From the NCBI RefSeq assembly GCF_001949145.1, contig NW_019091532.1, forward strand, positions 351,764-415,763: a DNA stretch of 64,000 nt, written 5' to 3'. The position numbers were made by a program, and so were the translations under genes. This document shows positions 1 through 12,258 of this stretch, piece after piece. The stretch's first letter is position 1, and the number at the start of each line of letters is the position of its first letter. The notes beneath the pieces were generated by a model. The model did no database searches and was not told where the DNA came from. It was given only the letters and a program-made list of their open reading frames with translations. This DNA comes from Acanthaster planci (taxonomy: Eukaryota > Echinodermata > Asteroidea > Valvatida > Acanthasteridae).

Positions 1-722
1 TTCACACCAGTATGGGTTGAAGCACCTACTAAATACACGATGAAGTTGCTAGGGTTGTTCTGTTCTGCTTAGAGTTTTAACCAGAACTTCCTAGTTTTTT
101 TTGGCCCGGAACCTTCCTTGGTGTTATCAGCTTCATCCAACACATCTGTGCAGAGACCAATGGCACACTCCTTAGATCTTCTACAAAAATACAATAATAG
201 TAGTTTGGCTGGAATTTCTCTAACCATGGAAATCAGTCTCCCAATGATAGACAGAGCATACTATTCAACATGTTAAGTACCCTCCAATTCTTATCAAAAC
301 CACACATTCGTGGTGCTACCGCAGACCCATTACCTTTGCTTGCCACCTTCACCATGATAAACTTAAAATCTCACATGAAAATCTTTGTAAAACCAGATGT
401 TTAATTTTGGTGATTTTTAAGATTATCTGGGTCGAATAAGGGAATCAAGTACCTTAAGGCACACAAAGTATACATTTATTAGTACTTTTAGGTTTATTTT
501 AAATAGCTATGTTCAAGGAACTCTTGTTAAACTTTAGGACAGTTTGCATTTCTGTTCTTTTTGTGTTTGACTTGTTTCCGTTATTTTCAATACCAGGAAA
601 TTATTTATCATTGAATTCAATAATGGTGACAATCTGAATCTGGATTATTTGACACTGCTCTAGCACAGTGCAAGCATTTTTTCATGTTTGAAATCAAATA
701 AGGATTTTTTTCCTCCTTTCAG
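1..722 (+). other. RFT1 intron, no coding sequence seen
   Basis: No segment here matches the RFT1 region expected before the exon at 723, which starts with the last base of a split codon. The stretch is AT-rich with a pyrimidine-rich acceptor at its end. I see nothing else in it. Confidence 0.6.
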
Positions 723-3700
723 ATTCCCCTTAGGTATCCTGTGTGGGGTCCTTCTCAGCTACGCTTGGATGGCACTCCTCGAACAGCCTGACCCAGAAAC
801 TGTTGCCAACTACCCCTTCGGGGTGTGGGTGTACGCCATCTCTGCTGTTTTGGAGCTATCGGCGCAGCCCCTTCTGGTGCTAGGCCAGGCAATGCTCTTT
901 GTGAAACTGAAGGTGTGGACAACCTATTGTTCTTTTTGTCCTTTCTGAGGTCGTTCAAATTTGTGAAGAAAAAAGACCTTCATAGTGAGGATGCCACACT
1001 TTGTTTACATACTTCCATGCTTATGTGCTATCCTATGGTGCTTAGTGGGCCACTGATCGCCACTGGCTCCATAGGGAAGCACACATGTAAACAAAGTGTG
1101 ATATTACATGTACATTGGCCTATTGACTGGAGTGGAATTTTAACTAGTGACATCCAGCCATGTTAATGCTCTACCAACTGAGCTATCCAGCCCCTTGTTT
1201 GTGATTCATCCAATTGTCAATGTCCGTGTTCACTGTTCAAGGGTACTTTTTAGAAGCCATAATCCTGTACACCAGATTGAACTTTATCATGGGGCAGCCA
1301 TCTTGTTTTTCTACCATTGAAAGCAATGTTACCAAAGTGAGGCTGGAAGAAAAAAAAGTCTGTTCCATTTTACCAATATGTAAAGTTGTATTACTTATTT
1401 CATTGGGTATACAAGGGGCAACACAAAAGGGCAGCATCATGAAAAATGTCTATAGTCTAGGAATAGGCCAAACGTTAGGATGTAAGCAACATCAGTCGTG
1501 TTGCAAGCCTAGAAAGTTTGGAACTCAGATCGTCTGTATACTTATTCAAATTCATCTCAATGATGAATTAAGGGTATTTTGTTTACTTGAGATTTGAAGA
1601 AGTACTTTCCTTTAAAGGCTTAAAAGATTTTGAAAAAAGTTTTAACTTTTACTGCATTGTTAAGGTTGTCGTTGAAGGCCTTGCCATTGGTGGAAGGTCC
1701 ATGCTCGTCGCAGTATTGGTGATCTTCTTTCCCCAGTGGGGGATCTATGCATTCTGCATCAGTCAGGTGAGCTGATATAGGAGAATGGCAAGTGCCCTTC
1801 TTTTTCCAGTGGGACATTTGTAAACCTGTTCAGTTTTATCAGCAAAATAATACTGTGTACTTTCTTTTAACTATAACTTTGTTTAGGATATATAAAAAAG
1901 TCATTGATATTGACTTGCTGACAATTCCATGATATTTTCGGTCATTTGTTTGATTTGCAGTTGGGCTACACAGTTATCTACGTTAGTTTATACTATACTT
2001 ACTTCGTTTACTACATTCTGAAGAAAGGAAGAAGGGATGAGGACTTTCCAATGAAATCTGTTCGAGACCTATTTCCTAAGCTACATTTAAAGCAGGTCAG
2101 TACACCCCAAGCATCGTTCTGAGTTTTGAGTTGTCCCGAGTTTTACACTTTTCAAAAATGAATACTCTGTTTGAGAATATAATATATACATCGAAGGATT
2201 TCATTGTTCTTGGTGACTTTGATGTATGAATTTGTTAGTAAGAGAGCATATTATAAGATGTGAATTTTCTTTTAAAGTCGTGCATCATCAATACATACAT
2301 CTCATATCCCGTGTAATGTGATTCTTAATATTTGATTTTTTCATTTTTTCCAACAGTGGATTAGCCCGGAGCAAGCTCATCTTACACTGAGTTTCTTTAA
2401 GCAGGGTTTCCTCAAACAAATTCTCACTGAAGGTATTTCAAGCGTTGCTTTATTACCTTGGAACTATTCAAAGATATATATGTACACAGCTTAAAATGTA
2501 CTGAAAACATTCAAATTAAAAACAGCTTGCATCATGTTTTCCCAACATTTATAAGAACTGGATAGATGGAATCAGAGGCTCAGGCTATGGCCAAAAGTTG
2601 TGGCTTTGGCTAGAAATAGCAGGTATACCTATGGCATGCGTGTGGTTCCTGGCCACAGCCAGTTCATTCAGACATAGGCCCTGGTTTTCCCCAAAATTTA
2701 AGTTAACAAAATCTTACATTCAATTTGAGTGGAGACCTTTTCTAATCAAGTTCAAGCCACCATGTTTGTATGTTACAACGGTAAATATCAGTATTTTCAA
2801 GCAAAATATAACTGGGTTTAAAACTTTAAGAAATAAATCCATTTACAAGTGAAATGTATATTGTGCCTATGTAAAAACATATTCAAAAAATTATATTGAA
2901 AGTCAGGGAAAGGTTTCTTTTGGGTTATTTCCCTCAGTCAATGTTCTACTTGAGGTACTTGGATGTTGTTGAGTTTCCTTCTAGTGATATCCCTTGCCTG
3001 ACAGTTCGCTTTACTTCTCAAGACATCATTCATCCCATTGAATTCATCCCAACTTCTCACCACATTAGATACCTGTCCTGGGACATTACCATTAAGTTGT
3101 TCACCAACTTCATTTTCAAACATCCGTTCTGCGGCATTAGCGTGCAGCGAGTGATGAGTTCAGTTTCCTGGTATCCTTTGTCAGCAAAGTGAACGTGCTT
3201 TCATTGTACGTCCATCAATGTATCCCATCACTTTTGATGACTGAAAGATCAGTCGAGTCGGGAAAAGCTCCCTTTTGGTGTCACTCGGACCGACTCCTGC
3301 CATTGTTTTGGATGAAATGGAACCTAGAAAAGCTTTCCGACTTCATAGAGTACCGAAGTGACTACGTCATGCGCGTAATTTGTGTGCAAAAGGCATTAGA
3401 GCGAGAATCAGCGCTCGAACCAACCTGCGCGCATACTCCATTTTTTGCAGTGACATCACACTTCAGTACTATATACAGGCCTACACTACACAAGACACAC
3501 ATAGAAACGGTTATTCTCTGGCGATGTGTAAGGAAAATATCACACAGAGTGAACTGACTTGGGTCAAACTTGGAATATCAAGGTTTTGATTCTCTCTGTT
3601 TGTGAAGGAGAACGTTACGTCATGACAGTGTTTGACATCCTCAGCTTCGGGGACCAGGGTATCTATGATGTCATCAACAATCTGGGCTCCCTAGCTGCTC

Positions 3701-6700
3701 GATTTATCTTCCTGCCCATTGAGGATGGCAGCTACTTGTTCTTCACTCAGACGTTGGAGAGAGGAGTTCCGTTGGAGAAGCAGTCCAAGGTATGAACAGC
3801 CTCATGTATCAGAATTTGACTTGGCTAACAAATAAAGTTAGAAGGTATCAAAGATATGGACAGCCTGGCAAGACTAAAATGAACTTCAAAAAGTAATACA
3901 GTCTCTTCAAAGTTAATCATTCAGGGATCAGTTTTTAGAAATGGTTGACGTGGAGTTGTGCTTAACTTGACAAAGATTTACGCAGTCAAAATGGGTTACC
4001 AGCTAAATTGGCATGGTTTATATTTCCTGTGGTTGGCCATCGGCCATTTTTGCTAAGCTGAACAAATTTGCCGAGCAGTTTTCCAACAAAGAACCATAAT
4101 ACCGACGTGGTGCTGATGCTAACATGTTTACTTCACAGGAGTCCATTACGTTGGCGTCAGACCTGCTCCAGTGTCTGCTGAAATCTGTAGTTCTCATCGG
4201 GAGCACCATCCTGGTCTTTGGCCAAGCTTACTCCTATCTGTTGCTGGATATTTATGGTGGATCACTTCTCAGCACTGGCTCAGGTGATTTCTTGCACTGT
4301 CGTGTTCTTTCAGAACTGAGTTGTTTTAAGTAAGAGGACCTGTCTCACTGGTGGCATTATGAACAGTGACAAGGGAATGCTTTTTGCATAGTTCATCTGA
4401 ATAGTTTGTGGCTTGGATTGAGACTTGTAATGGATGTGTAATTGACTCAACTACGACATTTGTGAGAATCATTGAGTCATTCAGAATTCTCTCTTTATTT
4501 GAGGATTCTCATTTTATTGGTGAATTTGCAACATCACAGTGTACACACTGCCTTAGATCCGCTCCTCGGACGGCCTGTGGCAGCGGGGGGAGCGCCCTCT
4601 GTGTTCCCTCCCTGTTCAGGGCCGTTCAGCAACACTGTCCCTGTTGTGTTCCGTGAGGAGTGCTTGAGTCATTGGTGTGCGAGAGTAGAATACCTCCGCT
4701 GTGAGCCGGCAGTGCATGGTGTGCAGAGCAGACCTAACCCTCCCCTCCTACCCACCGCACCTTGGGGTGGGCCAACCCTCTCACTCTACATGTTCTGTGT
4801 AGTTGTGGAAGGGGGGAGGGGTGGGATGCCTCCAAGGCAGTCTGGTCGATTGATTACACACAATGCCAGGCTTGTGGTGGGGACATTGTCCACCATTTTT
4901 GTTTGTCACAATCGCCAAGCAGATAGATTCAGAGAGTTGTGGAGTATTGAAGTGTGACATGGCTTGTCATGCTGCTGGTTTTACACATTAACTAGTCAGC
5001 TGATGCGTCGTTTGCAAAGGCACTAGGATACGGTTAAGTGATTTTTGCACTGAATCGCTACCTTAGGAACGATGATGACGAAAGATGAAGTATCCACTTC
5101 AGCTGTGCATTTTTTTTGTCTGTAAGAAGTCTATCACCAAATAGGTCAAATGCGGGGTCTCAAGAATAGAAGTAATGGGGTGACGGATGATGGAGAATAC
5201 CTTTGTCATAGTTCATGTGAATAGCCTGTGATTTGGCCTGCAATTTAATGGTGTATGATTGATTTCTGACTAAGTTTTTATTGGCTTGCGGTTGCCATGT
5301 GCATGCCTTAATTGGTTTTGCCTTGTAATTTACTGTAATAATTTGAGTCCAGTAGCTTGATAATTACAACCATTTGAGGGGTTTTGATGAGAACTTTTAG
5401 AAATTCATTTCGATGGCATCAAGGGTAGAATTAATTTCTGCTTCTTTGCACTTTGAAAAAACAATGAATTCAACAGGTCCAACATTGTTGCGGTGGTTCT
5501 GTGTGTATGTCTTACTGATTGCCGTTAATGGGACCACTGAGGCGTTTGTGTTTGCCGCTATGAGCAAAAATGATGTTGACAAGTAAGTTTTCTCTTGATG
5601 TGACTTTGAAAAGATTATTGGCAGAGAAATTTCAAGATGAGATGTTGCAGTATTTGAGATACTCTTTGATTTTACATGGTTTGTGCAGAGAGCTGAGAAT
5701 GCTGTGTGTGTGTGTTGCTGTGGCTTGGAACAGTGCATGTACCTATGAAAGCCAGCAGCTAGTGGCTTCAGGCAATCCCCATAGGCTCATGTGTTATCTC
5801 TAGCCACAGCCAACTCATCTGGTCGCAGCCTTTGTATGTGTCTCTTTCCCAAAAAGAAGGGGCTACTTAAACCTATCTGCTTAGCATGGAAGAAAATAAT
5901 GTTTAGGGAAACAAGGTTACCAGGAAAATTGTATAATGTATATTTCTTGTGATTGGTTCCCAGGCAGTTTTCACTTAGCTAATAAAAACTTGCTCAGTGA
6001 TATTTTCTGCTTACCGGCTTCACAGAACTAAGACAAGGCTTCACAGTGTTGGGTCCAGATGTTGGTGTTCGTTGTTTGTTAACTAAAATGGTACCCTGTC
6101 TTGTCTCTGTAGGTACAATAACAAGATGCTGCTTTTTTCCATCATTTTCCTGTCATCGTCGTGGTTCCTGACTAAAACGTTTGGAAGCGTTGGTTTCATT
6201 CTGGCCAACTGCCTCAACATGACAGCCAGAATAACACATAGGTAGAGTTGTCAAAGGCTGCATCCGAATCTCTTGTCTAGAGCTAGGTCTAGGTCTTCGC
6301 TCCATTGGAAATGCGTGGAGACACGCAGACAACAGACCTAGCCGTAGCTCTGGAAGCCCCATTTCGGACACGGCCAAAGTGTCATTTGAATTTCTTTACA
6401 AGACAACCTTGTTTGCTGAATCAGCACAAACAGTTTCCAATTCTGGTTTTCACCATCTGAGTTGTTTTACATCATGAAGTGTGACAAAATGCTCTTACAT
6501 CATTTCCTCTAGTTAATCCAAACTCTCTTGTATGTATAGAAACTTATGTATGGAAACTTGAGGAATATGGAGTGTCGGGTTATTATAATTTGAATATCTC
6601 TCACAATTCAGTTTTGTCTTCTGAAACAGAGTGAAATCGAAACAGATTGTGTCTAAATTACTGGTTTATTTAAGACCCCTTACTGGTTGAACAGTGCAGG

Positions 6701-8304
6701 GCAACAAAAGAAATGAGATTGCCTACTCCTCCCCAAAAAATAATGAATTATAAATGAAAAAGCAAACCTATTTGTTTCTATTTTCGTTGTGGCATAGCAT
6801 CTACTTTACAGTCAACTACTACAGAGGCACAACATTTCAGCCTTTACAAGGTCTGTTACCGTCCACACCGGTACTTTGCACATACCTAGCATCATCGTTT
6901 ATTACTTACATCTCAGAGGTGAGTCATCAGCATACAATGTTAACGAGAAGATTTCGGTGTTTTAAAGTCTCCATTTTGGAAGATGAAGTAAATTGGTAGT
7001 ACAAATAGAAGTTGTTTGTGCCCATTTAAAACCGATAGAGAACTTTATGTCACCCTATGTATATAGTTTTGAGTGAGGGTTAATGTTTTAGGACCACAAT
7101 AGAAAATGTAGTGTTTTTTCAAGGCTTTCATATGTTGCCTTTGCAACAACCACAATGGCAGGTATTTTACCAATGTTTGAATAATTAATTGTGGTACTTG
7201 ACAGATATTTATCTTATTTTTAGATATTTCAAGGTCTTGGTCAGTCTTCCATAACAGTACTTTCAAAAGTCATCAGAAATGCTAATTAGTTATTGATATG
7301 GGCAATCCCAAATGATCGGAATTTGCTATCTTTGCCGAAATTGTCACCTACATTGAAAATTGACGAGTCAAACAAACAAAACAGTGCACCCAGTGTGAGT
7401 GTGCCCTCATTTTTTTCTGCCCTGGAGTTGTTTGGTTCCTGATAAGGGGGTTTCAAGTAAACAGTGGTGTTTCCAAGCAGGCAGGGATACCGAGTGGCCC
7501 CACAAACAAGTGTATCAACCCCTTTGTAGGGCAATCCATCTCTCCACTGTTGATATTCAAATGAATGAACAACAGACTGTCAGTCAAAGACTAGAGATCT
7601 TCCAACCAGCTTCAGTGACTGGTGGCTTTTTTCTTAGAGTTCAGTACGACTTTAGTAAACGTTGACGGTGGTTAGCAAGTTTGGACCTGAGGGTTTTTCT
7701 GTTGCGTCACCACCTTTAAATAAACATAGCAAAAAGGCCTGTTTGATTTTTGCATTTTGTTGTGAGTCCTTTGTCACTGGTGAATTATATTTTCTCTAAA
7801 GTTCACTAAACTTTTCACAAAATTCCTCTAAATCAAGTCTTTAAGTTTAAAGCAAACATGTATTATTATGACAAATTAACACCATAAAATCTTAACATTT
7901 GGTTTTAGTGTGACATTTGTTTTCAATTCTCTAACCTTTTAACTTCATGCCCTGTGTAGTGTTTGGGTTAATTCTTGTGTCTTAACCATAGTTACCTACC
8001 GTAACTCTTGTTTTGGTTTCCTGATGCCTGGTTTCTGATGCACCCACCACTCTTTAGTGTTAAGTATTTCTCCTAAGCCATTACTGTCTGTTTTTGTCAC
8101 AGTTCCCCTTATCGTTTCCAATTTCAGAACAATCTCTGTTGTGATCAAGGCCTCATCTACCGACTAGCACACATAATCATTGGTGGAGTATGCTTACTGG
8201 TGGTCCTTGCTACCATTCTGCTTACAGAAAGAGAATTGATAAATTTTGTTCTGAACCAGTGGAAAGGAAGAAAGGGGACTGGAAAGGAAAAGAAGGAATC
8301 CTAA
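723..8304 (+). CDS. RFT1: RFT1 homolog, ER lipid-linked oligosaccharide translocation protein (5' partial)
   Basis: Coding exons: 723-912, 1665-1766, 1961-2095, 2357-2432, 3608-3789, 4139-4283, 5477-5582, 6113-6241, 6798-6918, 8128-8304 (stop TAA 8302-8304). Every boundary is AG/GT and phases are continuous, giving 453 residues. The family is about 540 aa, so roughly the first 85-90 residues lie upstream of the window. Recognisable family segments include [70 protein letters not shown] and [13 protein letters not shown]. The protein is very hydrophobic, with several membrane segments visible, as expected for a multi-pass ER protein of the MOP exporter fold. Known role: needed for Man5GlcNAc2-PP-dolichol to reach the ER lumen in N-glycosylation; whether it is itself the flippase is debated. 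The C-terminus is Lys-rich and cytosolic by family analogy. Confidence 0.95.
1130..1196 (-). repeat. tRNA-derived SINE head (fragment)
   Basis: Read on the minus strand, it contains TAGCTCAGTTGGTAGAGC, an A-box/D-arm consensus. It is followed about 40 bases later by a degenerate B-box-like GTTAAAATTCCACTC. There is no intact cloverleaf, so it is a SINE or tRNA-like remnant rather than a working tRNA gene. It lies in the RFT1 intron between the exons ending at 912 and starting at 1665, antisense to the gene. Confidence 0.6.
2590..2690. repeat. Degenerate copy of the GGCTATGGC / GCCACAGCC inverted-repeat family
   Basis: Left part reads GGCTATGGCCAAAAGTTGTG and right part CCTGGCCACAGCCAGTTCAT. 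Together they resemble the better preserved element at 45162-45296, which has ends GGCCGTGTTCAAA. Similar pieces lie at about 5713-5830, 32243-32325 and 34570-34680. Ends here are too decayed to call a target-site duplication. Confidence 0.45.
4340..5460. other. RFT1 intron with a GC-rich island flanked by an imperfect direct repeat
   Basis: About 75 bp at 4387-4461 reappears imperfectly at 5206-5278; both share CATAGTTCAT, GTGAATAG-like and TGTATGATTG-like stretches. Between them lies a GC-rich island (about 4555-4850) unlike the AT-rich intron. The island carries an open frame, but no protein family is recognisable in it. Confidence 0.4.
6256..6375. mobile_element. Short MITE with GGCYGYRTCCGAA ends, just after an RFT1 splice donor
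   Basis: The left end GGCTGCATCCGAATC is mirrored by the right end, GGCCGTGTCCGAAAT when reverse-complemented. Inner inverted pieces (AGAGCTAGG / CCTAGC...AGCTCT) extend the pairing. AAA directly flanks both ends and could be a 3-bp target duplication. The element starts 14 bases past the donor of the RFT1 exon ending at 6241. Its ends resemble the element at 45162-45296. Confidence 0.5.
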
Positions 8305-9295
8305 GGAATACTTTTCTGTGGACCGTTGACGGATTCAAAGTATACCTCTCTTCGTTATGCAGTGCTACTCTTTACGTCCACTGGAAGCCTAGAGAATTTA
8401 AAGCATAGCAAGTGCGTGAACTTAAAACATAATAAGCGGCTTTGTCCAAGCAAGCCTGGTTTCGTGTACCAAAGTTGTTAAAAATACCTTTTCATTTCTG
8501 TGCTACTGTAGCATCCTCAGAATGGTTTAAGTCAGTTGTTACGTAAAACCAACTGTTAAGGTGCTTGACAGCCAAGACATGCTAATGCTTTCATAGAACA
8601 TGGAGATCTGGGACTAGACCAGACTTGAATAGCACCACGAGAAAGGACTTGTCCTACCACAATGATCAGTCTCATAATTTGTCTCCTTTCTTGCTCATCG
8701 ATTGACCTCATTATTCAAATTATTTATGGAATGTGTCAGTTTCCATATGTTTGGGTTTAGATATTTATATCCTGTTCTTCAAGTGGTTCAGTTAATCTAT
8801 TGGGTTAAGGAATACCTCTCCGTTCTTGGTTCACCCTTTAAAAAAATGGTTTTGTTATTCATTTAATTAGTCAAGTTTCAATCATTGCTGAAATTCCTTT
8901 TAGTATGGAACAAGCTGCATGTTTTGTCTCATTCTGTGTAACATTTGATGGGTCCTTTAAGACTTATGAACTTTGATTGTTTACATGTAAACAATTTTCG
9001 CATAGAGTATAATATGTGCGACAGTCCATAATTGCCGTTATCAGTAATGTCATTGTATAAGAAATTTTCTTCCCCAAAAAGAAAAGATTTCAACCGTACA
9101 TGTAGGTGTAATCCATTTGTTGGCGTCAGTGCAATGCAACCAGGCCTTGGAAACATGATTTACAAGGATGTGGGAAATATTTTCAACATGGTGGTCTCGG
9201 TGTTTGTAGTCTTTTACAAGTGTTTGGAAACTAATCAAAATATATTTTATTGAAGTGGACAACCAAAAATGTTATTTATGCAAAATGGCATTTGT

Positions 9296-9301
9296 AATAA
9301 A
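9296..9301 (+). promoter_or_regulatory. Poly(A) signal of RFT1
   Basis: AATAAA about 1 kb past the RFT1 stop, within AT-rich sequence. It implies a 3'UTR of roughly 1 kb ending near 9320. Confidence 0.5.
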
Positions 9302-10050
9302 CCATTTTAAATGGTCACTACATTTATTTTTGTCGGTTTGATGAGTTAATTGGTGCAGTGTTAGTCTTGTACTTTTCTATTTGAACTTTGGTATCGACTT
9401 TCAAGTATAAGCTGTTTATTTCTTCAATCCCTAAGTATGCTGAAATGTTACCTACCTCTTTACAAGCAGTAGCGTCTTTGGAACAGTATCGAATACCAGG
9501 TGCAAGGCAAGCCGTGTTACATGGACAACTATTGTGGTTACCTTGTGAACTTACAACTTAAGAGCCTTCGGTAACTTAAGATGGTCCGTGCGAGAGGTTT
9601 TGCTCTAGAGTTCTGCCTTCAAAGCTGGCGGTGTGTAGGGAGTACCGTCCTATATCTGCACCGACGCTTTGATCGCGTGAATAGTATATAGTGCTTGGTA
9701 GTGTGGATTTCCTTGGACGGTAAACAGCAACAAATTTTGGCATCAAGTTTACACATGCCGGTCGCACTGGCACTAGTTCAAATCTTTGGGTTATAAAACA
9801 TTTTGCTCAATCGTTGACCTCGATGTGGCCGCTCATGTTTGTGCAGTCAGATGCCTGGCACTTGACGGTTACTACTTTCTTGATTTTTTTCTCGATGATT
9901 GCTCAGTAATCAAAACAACTAACAGTTTTAAACCGTAGATATTTGGTGCAAGTGAAATTAGCTTTGGGCTTTTGCAGTTGCTGTAGGGGTACAACATATG
10001 TTTTGAGTTGTACTTCCTTGGCAATGGAAACATTTCTGCTGGAAGCAAAT

Positions 10051-10266
10051 CAGTGGCGTAGCTGGGGAGCTGGAGGCACGCCCCCCCCCATTCCCGGTGG
10101 CCCCCCGGGTGCCCCCCCCCCCAAAAAAAACGGATGAATGACTATTGAACAAGGCCAACGAAAACTTTCCCCCAAAAAACACACTACTGAAAGCTGGTGC
10201 CCCCCATAAGATGCTGGTGCCCTTTGTAACCCCCCCCCCTCCAGTAAAATCGTAGCTACGCTACTG
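10051..10266. mobile_element. hAT-type MITE, ends CAGTGGCGTAGCT
   Basis: The left end reads CAGTGGCGTAGCTGGG and the right end, reverse-complemented, CAGTAGCGTAGCTACG. Flanking 8-mers are aagcaaat (10043-10050) and gagcaaat (10267-10274), a 7/8 match as expected for an old hAT 8-bp target duplication. The interior is C-rich (runs of CCCCCCCC) with no transposase. Confidence 0.8.
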
Positions 10267-10367
10267 GAGCAAATCACAAGTTACGTATAGCTTGCACCAA
10301 TGCACGAATTACATGCAGAAATGGAAGCTTGGTAGGATGACGTCACGATCCCAACCAATCAATCGAG

Positions 10368-10631
10368 CTATAAGATGAAATTACTTTTTCTGCGTTTAGC
10401 CCTAGGCTGAACGATTTTGCCGCGTGGATCGTCCGTGACAAATTCGGTGATCGCGGTCAGTGTAAACGGATAATCCCATAATGTTTGAATTATTCCTTTC
10501 AACCGCAGACCGTTATCCGGATTATCTCTTCCCAGTCGGCTTATAAAAGCAGTGATGTTGGTTGACATAAAATCTGAAAGTGATGGCATTTGATATTTCC
10601 CGTCCCAAGCAAAGATGGCTCTTGTTAGCAT
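10368..10631 (-). other. Unassigned 87-codon open frame
   Basis: ATG to stop on the minus strand, 87 codons, basic C-terminus (PRAKRRKS). I recognise no family. It may be chance or part of an unrecognised repeat; a TAATCCGGATAAC-like palindromic segment lies inside it. No splice context was identified. Confidence 0.2.
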
Positions 10632-11673
10632 TATAGATTATACGGGCATCGGTTTATTCGAGAGTTTATACGTTGGGTGGTGACATATTACATTTGGCAG
10701 TTTGGCACACCCATGTCTGTTTTTTTATGTAGCTTTCTAAATGTCGCATCTTTGAAGAGTGGCTATGGAAGTGGGCGTCAAACTTGTCTGAACCATTGCT
10801 AAACACATCTCTCTTTTGTATTGTATTGTTTTATTTTTCTAGGCAACGGATTACTGGCCAATGAATAGCAAAAGTAATTCTCTACTTCTCGGATGCCTGG
10901 GCAAAGCAAAGAAAATGGCAATTCAATCTGTATTTGAAAAACAAAACGCAGCCTCCGTAAGTTTTGATGGATTAGGCCTAGCTATATGAAAAACATCTCA
11001 TTGGTAGAAAAAAAACATTATTTGCACACCATTCATCGGCCGAATGAATCTTCGTTTTTTTCTTTCTTTTTGGATTTGGTGTGTTTATCCAACGCTCCAA
11101 CAAGCTCGACACCTTTTTAGGGGAGTACAGACCAGTTACTATTGACACAGTGGCTGGGTGTCACCTGGCCCGGTCATGAAGGTTGCCGGCAATGCACTTC
11201 ACGTTGCCATCACTACGAAATGACTACGGGCGCCACAAACACCCACATCTATACCGAGGAAACACTTGGTTGTGCGGCGTGGGTTGCCGTGTGCCATGGA
11301 CCTCATGTATATAATGATGTTAAATTGTCAAGTTAACTACTTCGAGAGCAACTCTGTCACTCCACAGTTTCAAGTGGCATGACTGCAGACCTCTTTTCGA
11401 CATGTGAGAAAATAGGACTGCCAATGAATCGCAACTTGGAGAGAAGTAAGAGATGCTCTGAAATGTTGATGTATGACACTGCTTAGTGACTCAAGTGGTC
11501 GCTTTCTGCCAGAAAAACTGAGGTAAGATTTGACATGTTTAAGGCTTCACGGTAATCAAATTTCATCTGAAATTATTATGTCATAGTTGGTAGAAATTAA
11601 AAAATAAATTCAATTTCATTTCTTAAGTGGACAAAACATTAATTCGCATCTGGAAAACTATTTTAAAACGTCT

Positions 11674-11859
11674 CAGTGGCGTAATGGGGGGGGGGCACGT
11701 GCCTCCAACCTATGTCCACGCCCCTGAATCCCCCCTTTGAAAGTTAGAAATGCACGCAACGTATGTGCAAACGTTGATCTACCCTTCAGTGCACCCCCCA
11801 AACAAAAACAGCGTGCACTCAGGTGACTTTCAGAAATTCCAACTCCTATTGCGCTACTG
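11674..11859. mobile_element. hAT-type MITE, decayed
   Basis: The left end CAGTGGCGTAATGG mirrors the right end, CAGTAGCGCAATAGG when reverse-complemented. It belongs to the same general family as 10051-10266. Flanking 8-mers aaacgtct and acatgttt match at only 5/8 positions, so the duplication is eroded or absent. Confidence 0.65.
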
Positions 11860-12034
11860 ACATGTTTTTGTTCGTTACAAGCAAGACAAAAAAAAAAAAG
11901 TTAAAGCATGCATGATACACTGTACTAGAATTTGAATATTCGAAATCCCCAGAGCTCACCTGCAGAAACATCTTACAATAATTCTCCTGATTGGAAAGGT
12001 TTTGTTGTACATTCTGAATTAAAACGAATGTTGG

Positions 12035-12258
12035 TAAGGGCAGACCCAGAGCCATTTTTGCCGGGGGGAACAGACTTTGGGGGTGGGGTAACATTTGGAA
12101 TGGTTTTAATGTAACTTTTATAGCCTTTCTTATGAGTGAGGCTATGCTTGTTACTCAGTTTTGGAAGAAAAAAAAACGACGTCGCCTTTCGCTTATTATT
12201 TTGGGAGCTCCTTCTGGTGGGGAGGGACCCCATCGATCCAACCCCAAATCCGCCCTTG
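12035..12258. mobile_element. MITE with TAAGGGCRGA ends and 7-bp target duplication
   Basis: The left end TAAGGGCAGACCCAGAG mirrors the right end, CAAGGGCGGATTTGGGG when reverse-complemented. ATGTTGG lies directly before (12028-12034) and after (12259-12265). The element is 224 bp and has no transposase. Confidence 0.7.

Noticed and set aside
4472-4957. 161-codon open frame as a gene
   Set aside because: Intronic in RFT1, GC-rich, no recognisable domain or splice context.
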